A stretch of DNA of 40,280 bases from Selenomonas bovis DSM 23594 (GCF_000381005.1 NZ_KB908383.1:55307-95586); one strand, 5' to 3'. Counted from the first letter of the stretch, positions 26,852 to 34,731 are shown. The notes: generated from the letters alone by a model not told the origin. A program made the numbers and translations.

Positions 26852-27523
26852 ATGAAGGCATTCATCTACGACATGGACGGTGTCATCTGCGATACGGAGC
26901 CGGTGCACATCGAGGCGGAGCAGCGCGTGCTCAAGAAGCTCGGCATCACCGTGCCGATCGAGGCGCTCTATGACTATCAGGGATCGAGCGATCTCAATCT
27001 CTGGACGGATCTCGCGGCGAAACATCATCTGTCGCAGAAACCAGAGGCCCTTGTCAAGGCAAAGGCGTATCTCTTCAACCGCCTCATGCACGAGCAGGGC
27101 GTCACGCCGATCAAGGGCGTGCTCTCGCTCATCAAGCGCACGGATGCGCTGCGCGCCGAGGGGCTCCGGACGGCCATCGCAAGCTCGAGCTCCTTGGATT
27201 TCATCGAGTTCGTCACCGCGTCGCTTGGCATCCGCAACTGCTTCGATGCGCTGCAGTCGGGCGCGGAGCTGCCGCAGTCGAAGCCGGATCCGGCCATCTA
27301 TCTCAAGACGGCGGCCGTGCTCCAGGTCGCGCCCGCGGACTGCGTCGTCATCGAGGACACGGAGAACGGCGCGCGCGCCGCGAAGGCCGCCGGCATGTAC
27401 TGCATTGGCTTCCGCAGCCCGCACAGCGGCGATCAGGATCTCTCGATGACGGACTGGATCGTCTCGGATATGGCGGAGGTCGTTGAAAAAATCTCTTGCA
27501 AATTTCCTGAGGGTTTAGTATAA
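26852..27523 (+). CDS. HAD-family phosphatase (beta-phosphoglucomutase-like)
   Basis: Haloacid dehalogenase superfamily enzyme of 223 aa. Motif I DMDGVICDTEP (Asp7 nucleophile, Asp9) is followed by a helical cap domain, motif II near IASSSS, the motif III lysine in SKPDP and motif IV IEDTENGARAA. The pattern fits sugar-phosphate phosphatases or phosphoglucomutases of the PgmB/YcjU group; the substrate is not known. ATG 26852 has AAAGGAG upstream. It follows the glmS terminator by 16 nt and no clear promoter is seen. Its stop codon overlaps the -10 of the tRNA promoter. Confidence 0.85.
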   Translation: MKAFIYDMDGVICDTEPVHIEAEQRVLKKLGITVPIEALYDYQGSSDLNLWTDLAAKHHLSQKPEALVKAKAYLFNRLMHEQGVTPIKGVLSLIKRTDALRAEGLRTAIASSSSLDFIEFVTASLGIRNCFDALQSGAELPQSKPDPAIYLKTAAVLQVAPADCVVIEDTENGARAAKAAGMYCIGFRSPHSGDQDLSMTDWIVSDMAEVVEKISCKFPEGLV

Positions 27524-27524
27524 T
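27496..27524 (+). promoter_or_regulatory. tRNA operon promoter
   Basis: TTGCAA (27496-27501), a 17-nt spacer and a perfect TATAAT (27519-27524), located inside the end of the HAD gene. Confidence 0.8.
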
Positions 27525-27557
27525 ATCCTTTGTCGGCGCTTCTAGTGCCGAGATGAT

Positions 27558-27633
27558 TCCTCGATAGCTCAGCCGGTAGAGCACCTGACTGTTAATCAGG
27601 CTGTCACAGGTTCGAATCCTGTTCGGGGAGCCA
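27558..27633 (+). tRNA. tRNA-Asn (GTT)
   Basis: Complete cloverleaf with anticodon GTT at 27591-27593, GTTCGAATC T-arm and encoded CCA. Confidence 0.97.
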
Positions 27634-27634
27634 T

Positions 27635-27709
27635 GGCGCCATCGTCAAGTGGTTAAGACACCGCCCTTTCACGGCGGGTTCATGGGTTCGAATCCCATTG
27701 GCGTCACCA
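27635..27709 (+). tRNA. tRNA-Glu (TTC)
   Basis: Acceptor GGCGCCA/TGGCGTC, anticodon TTC at 27668-27670, GGTTCGAATCC T-arm, encoded CCA. Confidence 0.97.
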
Positions 27710-27710
27710 G

Positions 27711-27786
27711 GGGCGATTAGCTCAGCTGGGAGAGCGCTTGCCTTACAAGCAAGATGTCAGCAGTTCGATCCTGTTATCGCCCACCA
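27711..27786 (+). tRNA. tRNA-Val (TAC)
   Basis: Acceptor GGGCGAT/ATCGCCC, anticodon TAC at 27744-27746, AGTTCGATCCT T-arm, encoded CCA. Confidence 0.96.
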
Positions 27787-27802
27787 TCTTGAGAGCCAGA
27801 GA

Positions 27803-27841
27803 GGCTGTTGCACGTATCAACAACGTGTAGCAGCCCCTTTT
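27803..27841 (+). terminator. Terminator of the tRNA operon; left bracket of the island
   Basis: GGCTGTTGCACGT (27803-27815) pairs with ACGTGTAGCAGCC (27823-27835, two G-T pairs) around a 7-nt loop, then CCTTTT. It is nearly the same sequence as the hairpin at 31044-31084. Confidence 0.8.
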
Positions 27842-28600
27842 AGTTTGCAAAAAATGTTAGGTCAGTTTACAAGGAACTACACGCAGACCGTGAAACGGGC
27901 TGCTGACAACAAACGGCGCTATGCTCCCGGCTGGGTGCATAGCACCTGTTTGTTGCGGGGGTTTCCAAAGGGGGCAGCGCCCCATTTGGCACACGACTTT
28001 GCGGAGCAAAGTGTAGTGTGTTATACGCTCTGTCGGCGTTGCCCTGAAAATACCGTTGCCGCCGGGGAGGGCAAGGGCATTTGACGCGGCAGGAAAGCAG
28101 GGCTTTGTTTGGGGCTGGTAAGCCGGAAACAAAGGGCTGATTTCAGCAGCAGACAGGGCGTATTATGAAAGCCCCCGTCCCTCGTCCTCCGCCCCCGGCC
28201 TATGGGACAAAAAGTCCCAAAGCTCTGGACACCGTGACCAGATGTGTGGCCACACTCCGGGAAAAGTAGCAGGACGGCAGGAAACCGTCAAGGCTGAAAT
28301 GAATGGGCTGACGCCCGGCCTTGACCGTTCCCCGCCGCCCCGCTGGATGGGTGGACAAGGTGGCCAATCCCTAAAAGTGTTTGGCCGCACTCGTTCATTT
28401 TGGGGCCTTTCTTCTCCCAAAATTGAAATGGGCGGGAAAGCCCTAAAATGGCTTTCCCGCCTTGATTACCCATTAGCAAAGACGGGCGAGACTGTCAACG
28501 GCGGCGCTGAAAGCGCCGTTCATCTTGACCGTTGACTGGCTCGCCTGGCTTTGCTACTGCCCGTAAGAGATGGAAAAACAAGATGGAAAACAAGGTTAAA
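27842..28600. mobile_element. Non-coding ICE-derived segment with hairpin array
   Basis: No convincing gene is present. Dense inverted repeats are: CCAAA-GGGGC...GCCCC-TTTGG (27965-27989), ACTTTGC-GGA-GCAAAGT (27996-28012), TGGGAC...GTCCCA (28203-28219), GGCGGGAAAGCC...GGCTTTCCCGCC (28431-28461) and a very long one at 28474-28556. Base composition is unlike the neighbours. From memory, this type of sequence accompanies transfer and replication regions of integrative conjugative elements of gut Firmicutes (inference). An origin of transfer or a single-strand origin is possible. Confidence 0.5.
28474..28556. repeat. Long interrupted inverted repeat
   Basis: Arms TAGCAAAG, GGCGAG and GTCAACGG pair in order with CCGTTGAC, CTCGCC and CTTTGCTA, separated by symmetric 3-nt internal loops. 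The tip contains a further CGGCGC...GCGCCG hairpin. Confidence 0.8.
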
Positions 28601-28605
28601 AATGG

Positions 28606-28635
28606 TTGACAAGTCTATCGGATGTGTGTTATACT
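28606..28635 (+). promoter_or_regulatory. Promoter of the efflux gene
   Basis: Consensus TTGACA (28606-28611), an 18-nt spacer and TATACT (28630-28635). Confidence 0.85.
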
Positions 28636-28653
28636 GTGCGACAGTTTGAGATT

Positions 28654-28865
28654 GGAAGGAGGCTTACGTGTGTTAATTTGTGTACGCTAATAAGCAATAA
28701 AAAGTAGAAGTACCTTTCCACATGATGGTGGGCTTTTTTTGCGTGCGTATGCAAAGGAACACGTAGGTTTGACACGAGCAGTCTTTGAACTGTATCGTGG
28801 TGTTTTTTCGTGCTTTGTTGTTATGCAGGCGTCTGCCCTCTCTGTGGGACAACGCCTGCTTTTTA
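28654..28865 (+). promoter_or_regulatory. Attenuator-type leader of the efflux gene
   Basis: After the promoter comes AAGGAGG (28656-28662) and a tiny reading frame GTG-TGT-TAA (28668-28676). Three hairpins with T-runs follow: a weak CCAC/GTGG stem then T7 (28718-28740), CACGA-CAGT/ACTG-TCGTG then T6 (28773-28808), and GCAGGCGT/ACGCCTGC then T5 (28825-28864). The leader is about 270 nt long. This layout suggests drug-responsive transcription attenuation. Confidence 0.6.
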
Positions 28866-28910
28866 TTGCAGAAACAAAGGAACAATGCAATAAAAAAGGA
28901 GGTTCGCATT

Positions 28911-30131
28911 ATGACCCAAAACAACAATTCATGGAGAAAAACTTATTTTACACTTCTTGCCGGACAAGCAATATCCTTTATTAGCAGCGGTATTTTGCAA
29001 ATGGCCATTATCTTTTATTTGGTTGCGAAAACTAATTCTGCAATCATATTGACGGCGGCAACACTGATTGGATTTTTGCCGCAAGCCTGTTTAGGCCCGT
29101 TTGCAGGTGCTTTTGTTGACCGGCACAGCCGTAAAAGCGTAATGATTGGTGCGGATTTGATAATTGCCGCCGCTGGCGGTATTCTGGCGCTGGTGGCGTT
29201 TTACATGGAATTGCCCGTATGGTCTATTATGGTTGTCCTGTTAATCCGAAGTGCGGGAACTGCTTTTCATTCTCCAGCATTCAGCGCAGCAACACCTATG
29301 ATTGTGCCAAAAGAGGAACTTACAAAATGCGCTGGTTACACGCAGACCATGCAAGCAGTAAGTGCGATTATCAGTCCAGCTGCCGCAGCGTTTTTATATG
29401 CTGTTTGGCCTCTTAATGCAATTATATTGTTAGATATTGTGGGTGCAATCCTTGCCTGTGTGACTGTTGCGATTTCGTCCATACCAACGCCTGAACTATG
29501 TCCAGAAACGAAAAGACAACAGTTTTTACAGGATATGAAAGAGGGGTATGTGGTATTAAAGCAAAACAGGGGCCTCTTTGCTCTGCTCTGGATTGGTGTA
29601 ATTTATATGTTCTTTTATATGCCAATCAGTACGCTTTTTCCTCTCATCTGTATGTCATACTTCAAAGGAACACCGGCCCATGCCTCTGCCGCTGAAATTG
29701 CTTTTGCGGTTGGTATGCTGCTTGGCGGAGTCATTCTGAGCATTTGGGGCGGTTTTAAGAAACGGCGGTACACCATCGGTCTTTCCGTTCTCCTGATGGG
29801 CGTTAGCAATATGCTCTCCGGGCTTTTGCCGCCAGACGCATTTCTTGTCTTTGTTGTGTGCTGTACTGTTATGGGAATTTCCGCTCCATTTTACGGTGTG
29901 CAAAATGCGATTTTTCAAGAAACGGTCAAACCAGAATATCTGGGGAGAGTTTTTTCTCTACTGACAAGCGCCGCTTCCCTCGCCATGCCGTTTGGCCTTG
30001 TCATTTCCGGGCCTCTGGCGGAGCGGCTGGGAGTTGAGAAATGGTTTGTCATTTGCGGAATTGGCATTATCATCGTTGCGCTTGCCGTATTTTTACTACC
30101 CGGTTTGAGAGAGATTGACAATACGCAATAA
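28911..30131 (+). CDS. tet(40): MFS antibiotic efflux protein, Mef/Tet(40)-like
   Basis: Major facilitator of 406 aa. The N-terminus (WRKTYFTLLAGQAISF), ILQMAIIFYLV, FVDRHSRK and the LTKCAGYTQTMQ block are characteristic of the Mef macrolide efflux / Tet(40) tetracycline efflux branch. Length and sequence agree with what I remember of Tet(40), found in gut Firmicutes; Mef(A) is a clear but more distant relative. It expels the drug at the cytoplasmic membrane using the proton gradient. ATG 28911 has AAGGAGG about 10 nt upstream. Codon use is AT-richer than in flanking host genes, indicating horizontal transfer. A database alignment is needed to decide between tet(40) and a mef variant. Confidence 0.75.
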   Translation: MTQNNNSWRKTYFTLLAGQAISFISSGILQMAIIFYLVAKTNSAIILTAATLIGFLPQACLGPFAGAFVDRHSRKSVMIGADLIIAAAGGILALVAFYMELPVWSIMVVLLIRSAGTAFHSPAFSAATPMIVPKEELTKCAGYTQTMQAVSAIISPAAAAFLYAVWPLNAIILLDIVGAILACVTVAISSIPTPELCPETKRQQFLQDMKEGYVVLKQNRGLFALLWIGVIYMFFYMPISTLFPLICMSYFKGTPAHASAAEIAFAVGMLLGGVILSIWGGFKKRRYTIGLSVLLMGVSNMLSGLLPPDAFLVFVVCCTVMGISAPFYGVQNAIFQETVKPEYLGRVFSLLTSAASLAMPFGLVISGPLAERLGVEKWFVICGIGIIIVALAVFLLPGLREIDNTQ

Positions 30132-30160
30132 TCAACTGCACCTTTTTCTATTACTAAACA

Positions 30161-30213
30161 AAATGCCTGGATGGTGGTTCTGAAAAACCAGAACCGCCGT
30201 TCAGGCATTTTTT
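30161..30213. terminator. Bidirectional terminator between efflux and regulator genes
   Basis: AAATGCCTG...CAGGCATTT with inner GGTGGTTCTG/CAGAACCGCC, T-run on the + side and an A-run on the other. Confidence 0.85.
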
Positions 30214-31012
30214 ATCTTCGTCCTCTCTGCGGTTTTGGATTCTTCAGCAAGTCGGATTTTTCCGCAATCTTTTTCAGCCACTTCCGTTCTTCTACTGACA
30301 GCTTCCTAAAATTCAGCTTGAGCCGTTTGCAGATAAACGCCAAGTACGCTTGTTCCGTGTCGCTGTCCTGGCTGACGATTTCACCAGCAGTTTCCAGCAT
30401 TTCTTTTAGCGGGTTATCCTCTGGGACGCTGAAAAAATCGTCCTTGTGTGTTTCCCGCAGAGCAAGGGCAATCCCGTTTATGTCCCGTTGTATCACATAG
30501 CGGCAAAACTCGTCCTCATCAATATGGGCGGTGATAAGCTGTCTTAACTGCGTATCACTCATGCCAGGATTATGCTTTTTTATAACAGTTGCGCTCATCG
30601 TGTCCACTATGGCGTTTGCACCCTGCGCCTGTTTCAGTGCCGTTCCGTTCACATAGATTTCAAGGTCAGCCATCAGCCGGGGGAAATCCGGGTGCGCCGC
30701 CAGCTCACACAGCAGGGTATTGTCTATCCTCCCGCTTTTCAGCAGGTCAATCATTTCATCACTCAAACGCAGGTCTGCAAGATCGGCGTTTGGGTGATTT
30801 TTCATTTCAGACAGCCCCAGCAGATAATCAGCGGTCACACCGTAAAACTTCGCCAGCCGGATAAGGGCATAGTGGCTGATGTCCTTGAAGTCTTCCGTTT
30901 CGTAACTGCCCAGCGCAGACTTGGAAAGCCCGGTCTGCTCCGCAAGCTGCCCCAGCGTCAAGCCACGCTCCACACGTAGGTCTTTTAATCGCTCTTGTAT
31001 GGATAAAGACAT
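30212..31012 (-). CDS. XRE-family HTH regulator of ICE type
   Basis: Transcriptional regulator of 266 aa. An N-terminal Cro/C1-type helix-turn-helix (about 5-65; LGQLAEQTGLSKSALGSYE) is followed by a long helical domain with no recognised catalytic motif. Such proteins are common cargo or control genes in conjugative transposons of Clostridia (family knowledge). ATG 31012 is preceded by CAAGGAGGG, but only about 30 nt separate the start from the glucosidase terminator, so no promoter of its own is seen. It may be silent or weakly read through. Confidence 0.8.
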   Translation of the reverse strand: MSLSIQERLKDLRVERGLTLGQLAEQTGLSKSALGSYETEDFKDISHYALIRLAKFYGVTADYLLGLSEMKNHPNADLADLRLSDEMIDLLKSGRIDNTLLCELAAHPDFPRLMADLEIYVNGTALKQAQGANAIVDTMSATVIKKHNPGMSDTQLRQLITAHIDEDEFCRYVIQRDINGIALALRETHKDDFFSVPEDNPLKEMLETAGEIVSQDSDTEQAYLAFICKRLKLNFRKLSVEERKWLKKIAEKSDLLKNPKPQRGRR

Positions 31013-31043
31013 ATTCACCCTCCTTGCTAGCTCAACGAAAGAG

Positions 31044-31084
31044 AAGGGGCTGTTGCACGTTGTCGGTACGTGCAACAGCCCCTT
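31044..31084 (-). terminator. Terminator of the glucosidase gene; right bracket of the island
   Basis: Perfect 17-bp stem AAGGGGCTGTTGCACGT / ACGTGCAACAGCCCCTT with a 7-nt loop; usable in both directions. Shares its core with 27803-27841. Confidence 0.8.
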
Positions 31085-31100
31085 CGTGGCGTGTTACTCT

Positions 31101-32810
31101 TTACGCCTCTGCCTTTCCGTAGAGGACGGCGCGTGCTTCGTAGGGTGCCAGCGTGCGCTCCTTTTCTGTTTTCACGTTCGAGATGAGTTCTTCGCCCTCG
31201 CCGCGGTCAGAGTAGAGCGTGCAAGGGACCTCGTGGTCGGTCCAGTTGCAGGCGACGAGGAGCGTCTGCCCATCGAGGTGGCGCGCGTAGGCGTAGATGG
31301 CGGGATCGTCCTCGAGCAGCGGCTCGAAGGTGCCGTAGACGATGATCTCATGCGTGTGGCGCAGCGCGATGAGTTTCTTATAGTAGGCGTAGACGGAGTC
31401 CGGGTCGCCCGTCTCTGCTGCCGCGTTGATCTCCCGGTAGTTCGGGTTGACGGCGAGCCAGGGCGTGCCCGTCGTAAAGCCTGCGTTCTCGCTCGCGTCC
31501 CATTGCATCGGCGTGCGCGCGTTGTCGCGCGCGACGTTGTCGAAGCAGGCGAGCATGGTTTCCGGCGAGACGCGCTTTTGCTCGTCGACGTACTCGTGCC
31601 AGGCATTGATCTCCTCGAGGTCGCGGCAGTCGGCGAGGGAGTGGAACTGCGTGTTCGTCATACCGAGTTCCTCGCCCTGGTAGATGTAGGGCGTGCCCTT
31701 CTGCATGTGGAGGCAGGTCGCGAGCATCTTCGCGGAGCGCACGCGCCACTTGGGGCTGTCGTTGCCGAACATCGAGACGCAGCGCGGCTGGTCGTGGTTG
31801 TCGAGGTAGAGGGAGTTCCAGGCGCAGCCCGCGAGCTCTCGCTGCCACTTGTTGAGGATGGCGCGGACCTTCGGCATCTCGGGCTTGCCCGTCGTCCATT
31901 TTCCGATGATGCTGCCCTTGCCGTTGCCCTCGCCGACGTGCTCGAACTGGAATACCATGCCGAGCTCCTTGCCGTCGCTGCGCGCGTACTTCTTCGCCTC
32001 CTCGATGGTGACACCCGCGGCCTCGCCGACGGTCAGGAGGTCGTAGTGCGAGAGTACGCGGCGGTTCATCTCCTGCAGGAACTCATGCACGCGCGGCCCG
32101 CTCACGCAGTAGGGGGAGAAATCGCCGTAGCCGTCGGGCTTCACGGGGCCGTCGGGGAACCGCTGATCCTTTGAGATCATGCTGATGACGTCCATGCGGA
32201 AGCCGTCGATGCCCTTGTCGCACCAGAATTTCATGAGGTCGTAGACCTCGTCGCGCACCTTGGGATTCTCCCAGTTGAGGTCGGGCTGTTTCTTCGAGAA
32301 GAGATGCAGGTAGTATTCGTCTGTCGCCGCGTCGTACTGCCAGGCGGAGCCGCTGAAGCACGACTCCCAGTTGTTCGGCTCCTTGCCCGCTTTGCCGGGA
32401 CGCCAGATGTAGTAGTCGCGGTAGGGGCTTTCCTTTGCGCGGCGGCTCTCGATGAACCAGGGATGCTCGTCGGAGGTGTGGTTGACGACGAGATCCATGA
32501 CGATCTTGAGCCCCATGCGGTGCGCGGCGGCGAGGAGCGTGTCGAAGTCCGCCATTGTGCCGAAGTCCTCCATGATGGCGCGGTAGTCTTTGATGTCGTA
32601 GCCGTTGTCGTCGTTCGGCGAGGCGTAGATCGGCGAGAGCCAGAGCACGTCGACGCCGAGCTCCCTGAGGTAGGGCAGGCGGCTCGTGATGCCCGCGAGG
32701 TCGCCGATGCCGTCGCCGTTGGCGTCCATGAAGCTGCGCGGGTAGATCTGATAGATGACGGCTTCCTTCCACCAGGCGCGCGGCTCTTTTTGGGCTGTGT
32801 TTTCCTGCAT
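31101..32810 (-). CDS. GH13 alpha-glucosidase (oligo-1,6-glucosidase type)
   Basis: Cytosolic glycoside hydrolase of 569 aa. The (beta/alpha)8 signature regions are complete: DLVVNH (106-111), GFRMDVIS with nucleophile Asp207, VGEA with acid/base Glu263, and NHD with Asp340. The residue after the nucleophile is Val (MDVI), which in Bacillus and yeast enzymes favours alpha-1,6 bonds; alpha-1,4-specific enzymes have Ala. So isomaltose-type oligosaccharides are likely substrates. Trehalose-6-phosphate hydrolase is an alternative within the same subfamily. No signal peptide is seen. ATG 32810 has AAAGGAGG upstream. It could feed glucose to the hexokinase at 5056. Confidence 0.9.
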   Translation of the reverse strand: MQENTAQKEPRAWWKEAVIYQIYPRSFMDANGDGIGDLAGITSRLPYLRELGVDVLWLSPIYASPNDDNGYDIKDYRAIMEDFGTMADFDTLLAAAHRMGLKIVMDLVVNHTSDEHPWFIESRRAKESPYRDYYIWRPGKAGKEPNNWESCFSGSAWQYDAATDEYYLHLFSKKQPDLNWENPKVRDEVYDLMKFWCDKGIDGFRMDVISMISKDQRFPDGPVKPDGYGDFSPYCVSGPRVHEFLQEMNRRVLSHYDLLTVGEAAGVTIEEAKKYARSDGKELGMVFQFEHVGEGNGKGSIIGKWTTGKPEMPKVRAILNKWQRELAGCAWNSLYLDNHDQPRCVSMFGNDSPKWRVRSAKMLATCLHMQKGTPYIYQGEELGMTNTQFHSLADCRDLEEINAWHEYVDEQKRVSPETMLACFDNVARDNARTPMQWDASENAGFTTGTPWLAVNPNYREINAAAETGDPDSVYAYYKKLIALRHTHEIIVYGTFEPLLEDDPAIYAYARHLDGQTLLVACNWTDHEVPCTLYSDRGEGEELISNVKTEKERTLAPYEARAVLYGKAEA

Positions 32811-32845
32811 GCGAATGCCTCCTTTTTGATGCTTCTGCACGTTCC

Positions 32846-32903
32846 AGTTTACGCTTTCCGGAGGAAAAATCAAGTTGACGGATACGGTGCGCTATGGTAT
32901 TCT
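32846..32903. promoter_or_regulatory. Divergent promoters for the glucosidase and ArsB/NhaD-type genes
   Basis: Minus strand: TTGATT (32868-32873), 16-nt spacer, TAAACT (32846-32851). Plus strand: TTGACG (32875-32880), 17-nt spacer, TATTCT (32898-32903) preceded by TGG, an extended -10. The two -35 boxes nearly touch. Confidence 0.65.
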
Positions 32904-33014
32904 AAAGGAAATCTCATACGAATTTTTAGGCGGAGTCTGTTCAACGCGGGCTTCGCCTATCTTTGTATGGGGAATGTGAAGGAACTGCGGATTACGGAAA
33001 AAAGGAGGCTTCTC

Positions 33015-34292
33015 ATGGAAGTATTGGCAGGTATCGTATTCATCCTCATGTATGTCGTCATCGTGTCGGAAAAGATTCACCGCACGGTGGCCGCGGTGCT
33101 CGGCGCGCTCGTCATGCTCTACGCGGGCGTGCTCAGCATGGATTCGGCGCTGCATCATGTCGATTTCAACACGCTCGGGCTGCTCGTCGGCATGATGGTG
33201 CTCGTCGGCGTCACGAGCCAGACGGGGCTCTTCGACTATGTGGCGATCTGGGCGGCGCAGAAGGCCAAGGCGGAGCCGCGCCGCATCCTCATCTACCTCG
33301 GCCTCATCACGGCCGTCTTTTCCGGTTTCCTCGACAACGTGACGACGGTGCTGCTCATGGTGCCTGTGACGTTCTCCATCACGAGCAAGCTGCGCCTCTC
33401 GCCGATGCCGTTCCTGCTCACGCAGATCATCGCCTCGAACATCGGCGGCACCGCGACGCTCATCGGCGACCCGCCGAACATCATGATCGGCAGCGCGGCG
33501 CCCGAGCTCACATTCCTCGCGTTCATCGAGAATCTCGCGCCCATCGCGTTTCTCAACCTCTTCATCGTCATCTTCCTCATGGAGGTGCTTTACCGCAAGC
33601 AGCTCAAGACGAAGCCGGAGCTCCAGCAGGAGGTGCTCGCGCTCGACGCGAGGAAATCCCTCAAGGACCGCAGGCTGCTCGCGAAATCGCTGTTTGTGCT
33701 CGCGCTCACGATCCTCGGCTTCTTCACGCATAGCATCACGCACATCGAGTCCTCGCTCATCGCGCTCGGCGGTGGTTTCCTGCTGCTCCTGCTCGCGGGC
33801 GGCAGCCATCACCTCGTCGAGAAGACGATGAAATCCGTCGAGTGGGCGACCATCTTCTTCTTCATCGGCCTCTTCATCGCGGTTGGCGGCCTCGTCGAGA
33901 CGGGGGTCATCCATGACCTTGCGGTCAAGGCCATCGAGCTCACGGGCGGTGATGTCACGGCGACTTCGCTGCTCGTGCTCTGGCTCTCCGCGCTCGTCTC
34001 GTCGGTGCTTGACAACATCCCGTTCGTCGCGACGATGATCCCGCTCATCCAGAGCATGGGGCAGATGGGCGTCGCGAATCTCGATCCCATCTGGTGGAGC
34101 CTCGCGCTCGGCGCCTGCCTCGGCGGCAACGGCACGCTCGTCGGCGCCTCGGCGAACCTCATCGTCGCGGGCCTCGCGGCGGAGCGCGGCGTCAAGATCA
34201 CGTTCCTGCGCTATCTCTGGATCGGTTTCCCCATCATGCTGCTGACCATCGTGCTCTCGACGGTGTACGTCTATCTGCGCTACCTGATGTGA
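33015..34292 (+). CDS. ArsB/NhaD-type ion transporter
   Basis: Integral membrane protein of 425 aa in the ion transporter superfamily (ArsB/NhaD/P-protein). About ten to twelve hydrophobic segments are visible. Two internal repeats show the typical asparagine motifs: FLDNVTTVLLMVPV in the first half and VLDNIPFVATMIPL in the second. GGTATLIGDPPNIMIG and GGNGTLVGASANLIVAG are the paired re-entrant loops. Family members move Na+, arsenite or dicarboxylates. No ars genes are present, so a Na+/H+ or organic-anion role is more likely than arsenite. AAAGGAGG precedes ATG 33015. Confidence 0.85.
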   Translation: MEVLAGIVFILMYVVIVSEKIHRTVAAVLGALVMLYAGVLSMDSALHHVDFNTLGLLVGMMVLVGVTSQTGLFDYVAIWAAQKAKAEPRRILIYLGLITAVFSGFLDNVTTVLLMVPVTFSITSKLRLSPMPFLLTQIIASNIGGTATLIGDPPNIMIGSAAPELTFLAFIENLAPIAFLNLFIVIFLMEVLYRKQLKTKPELQQEVLALDARKSLKDRRLLAKSLFVLALTILGFFTHSITHIESSLIALGGGFLLLLLAGGSHHLVEKTMKSVEWATIFFFIGLFIAVGGLVETGVIHDLAVKAIELTGGDVTATSLLVLWLSALVSSVLDNIPFVATMIPLIQSMGQMGVANLDPIWWSLALGACLGGNGTLVGASANLIVAGLAAERGVKITFLRYLWIGFPIMLLTIVLSTVYVYLRYLM

Positions 34293-34357
34293 GACGTGGC
34301 GGATCGCTGGAGATCCCAGGCAAAGGCAAGTTGCAGCAGAAATTTCCGGTAAAGCGC

Positions 34358-34386
34358 TTGACATCCTTCGCTGATGGGAGTATATT
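34358..34386 (+). promoter_or_regulatory. Promoter of the T-box transcript
   Basis: Consensus TTGACA (34358-34363), a 17-nt spacer and TATATT (34381-34386). GATGGGA/TCCCATC (34373-34379 and 34389-34395) forms an inverted repeat around the -10, and TTACAA-ACG-TTGTAA (34401-34415) follows. Confidence 0.8.
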
Positions 34387-34419
34387 ATTCCCATCGAACG
34401 TTACAAACGTTGTAAACAT

Positions 34420-34692
34420 GTAAATATTGCCAGAGACATCCGATGATAGGAAAGAGTACTTCCCGTACGAGGCTTGCAGAGAGCCGCCAGTTTGCTGAGA
34501 GGCGGTAGCGGAGGCGGGGACGAAAATCCTCCTTGAGGAGTGCGGCTGAACGCGATTGGTAAGCCAAGACGTATTCTCCACGTTACAGGAGACGCGTATG
34601 ATAGTACGCTGTGAGTGCCCGGCGCTGTGCCGGGAATCTGGGTGGTAACACGGAAACAGACCTCCGTCCCTTTGCGGGACGGAGGTTTTTAT
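34420..34692 (+). promoter_or_regulatory. T-box leader
   Basis: tRNA-sensing attenuator. Stem I has base GGCTT/AAGCC, the AGAGAG box (34478-34483) and a GGCGGTAGCGG tract. The specifier region is CTGAACGCGATTGG (34546-34559); with the usual GAA before the codon the specifier is CGC (34551-34553, Arg), while GCG (Ala) or AAC (Asn) are possible other readings. The T-box sequence CTGGGTGGTAACACGG is at 34638-34653. The terminator ACCTCCGTCCC/GGGACGGAGGT (34660-34670 and 34676-34686) is followed by T5. Uncharged tRNA binding should stabilise the antiterminator and switch on the MFS gene. Confidence 0.9.
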
Positions 34693-34731
34693 ATTTTCAT
34701 CATCATTTATTATTTCCTGGGAGGAATCAAC

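Noticed and set aside
28163-28535. Overlapping open frames on both strands in the island
   Set aside because: Pro/Arg/Gly-rich translations with no ribosome binding site, running through hairpins. They are better explained as conserved non-coding ICE sequence.
27787-31100. Complete integrative element with attL/attR at the tRNA
   Set aside because: No integrase gene and no duplicated tRNA 3' end was found; the bracketing repeats are terminator hairpins, so only a remnant or passive insertion can be supported.
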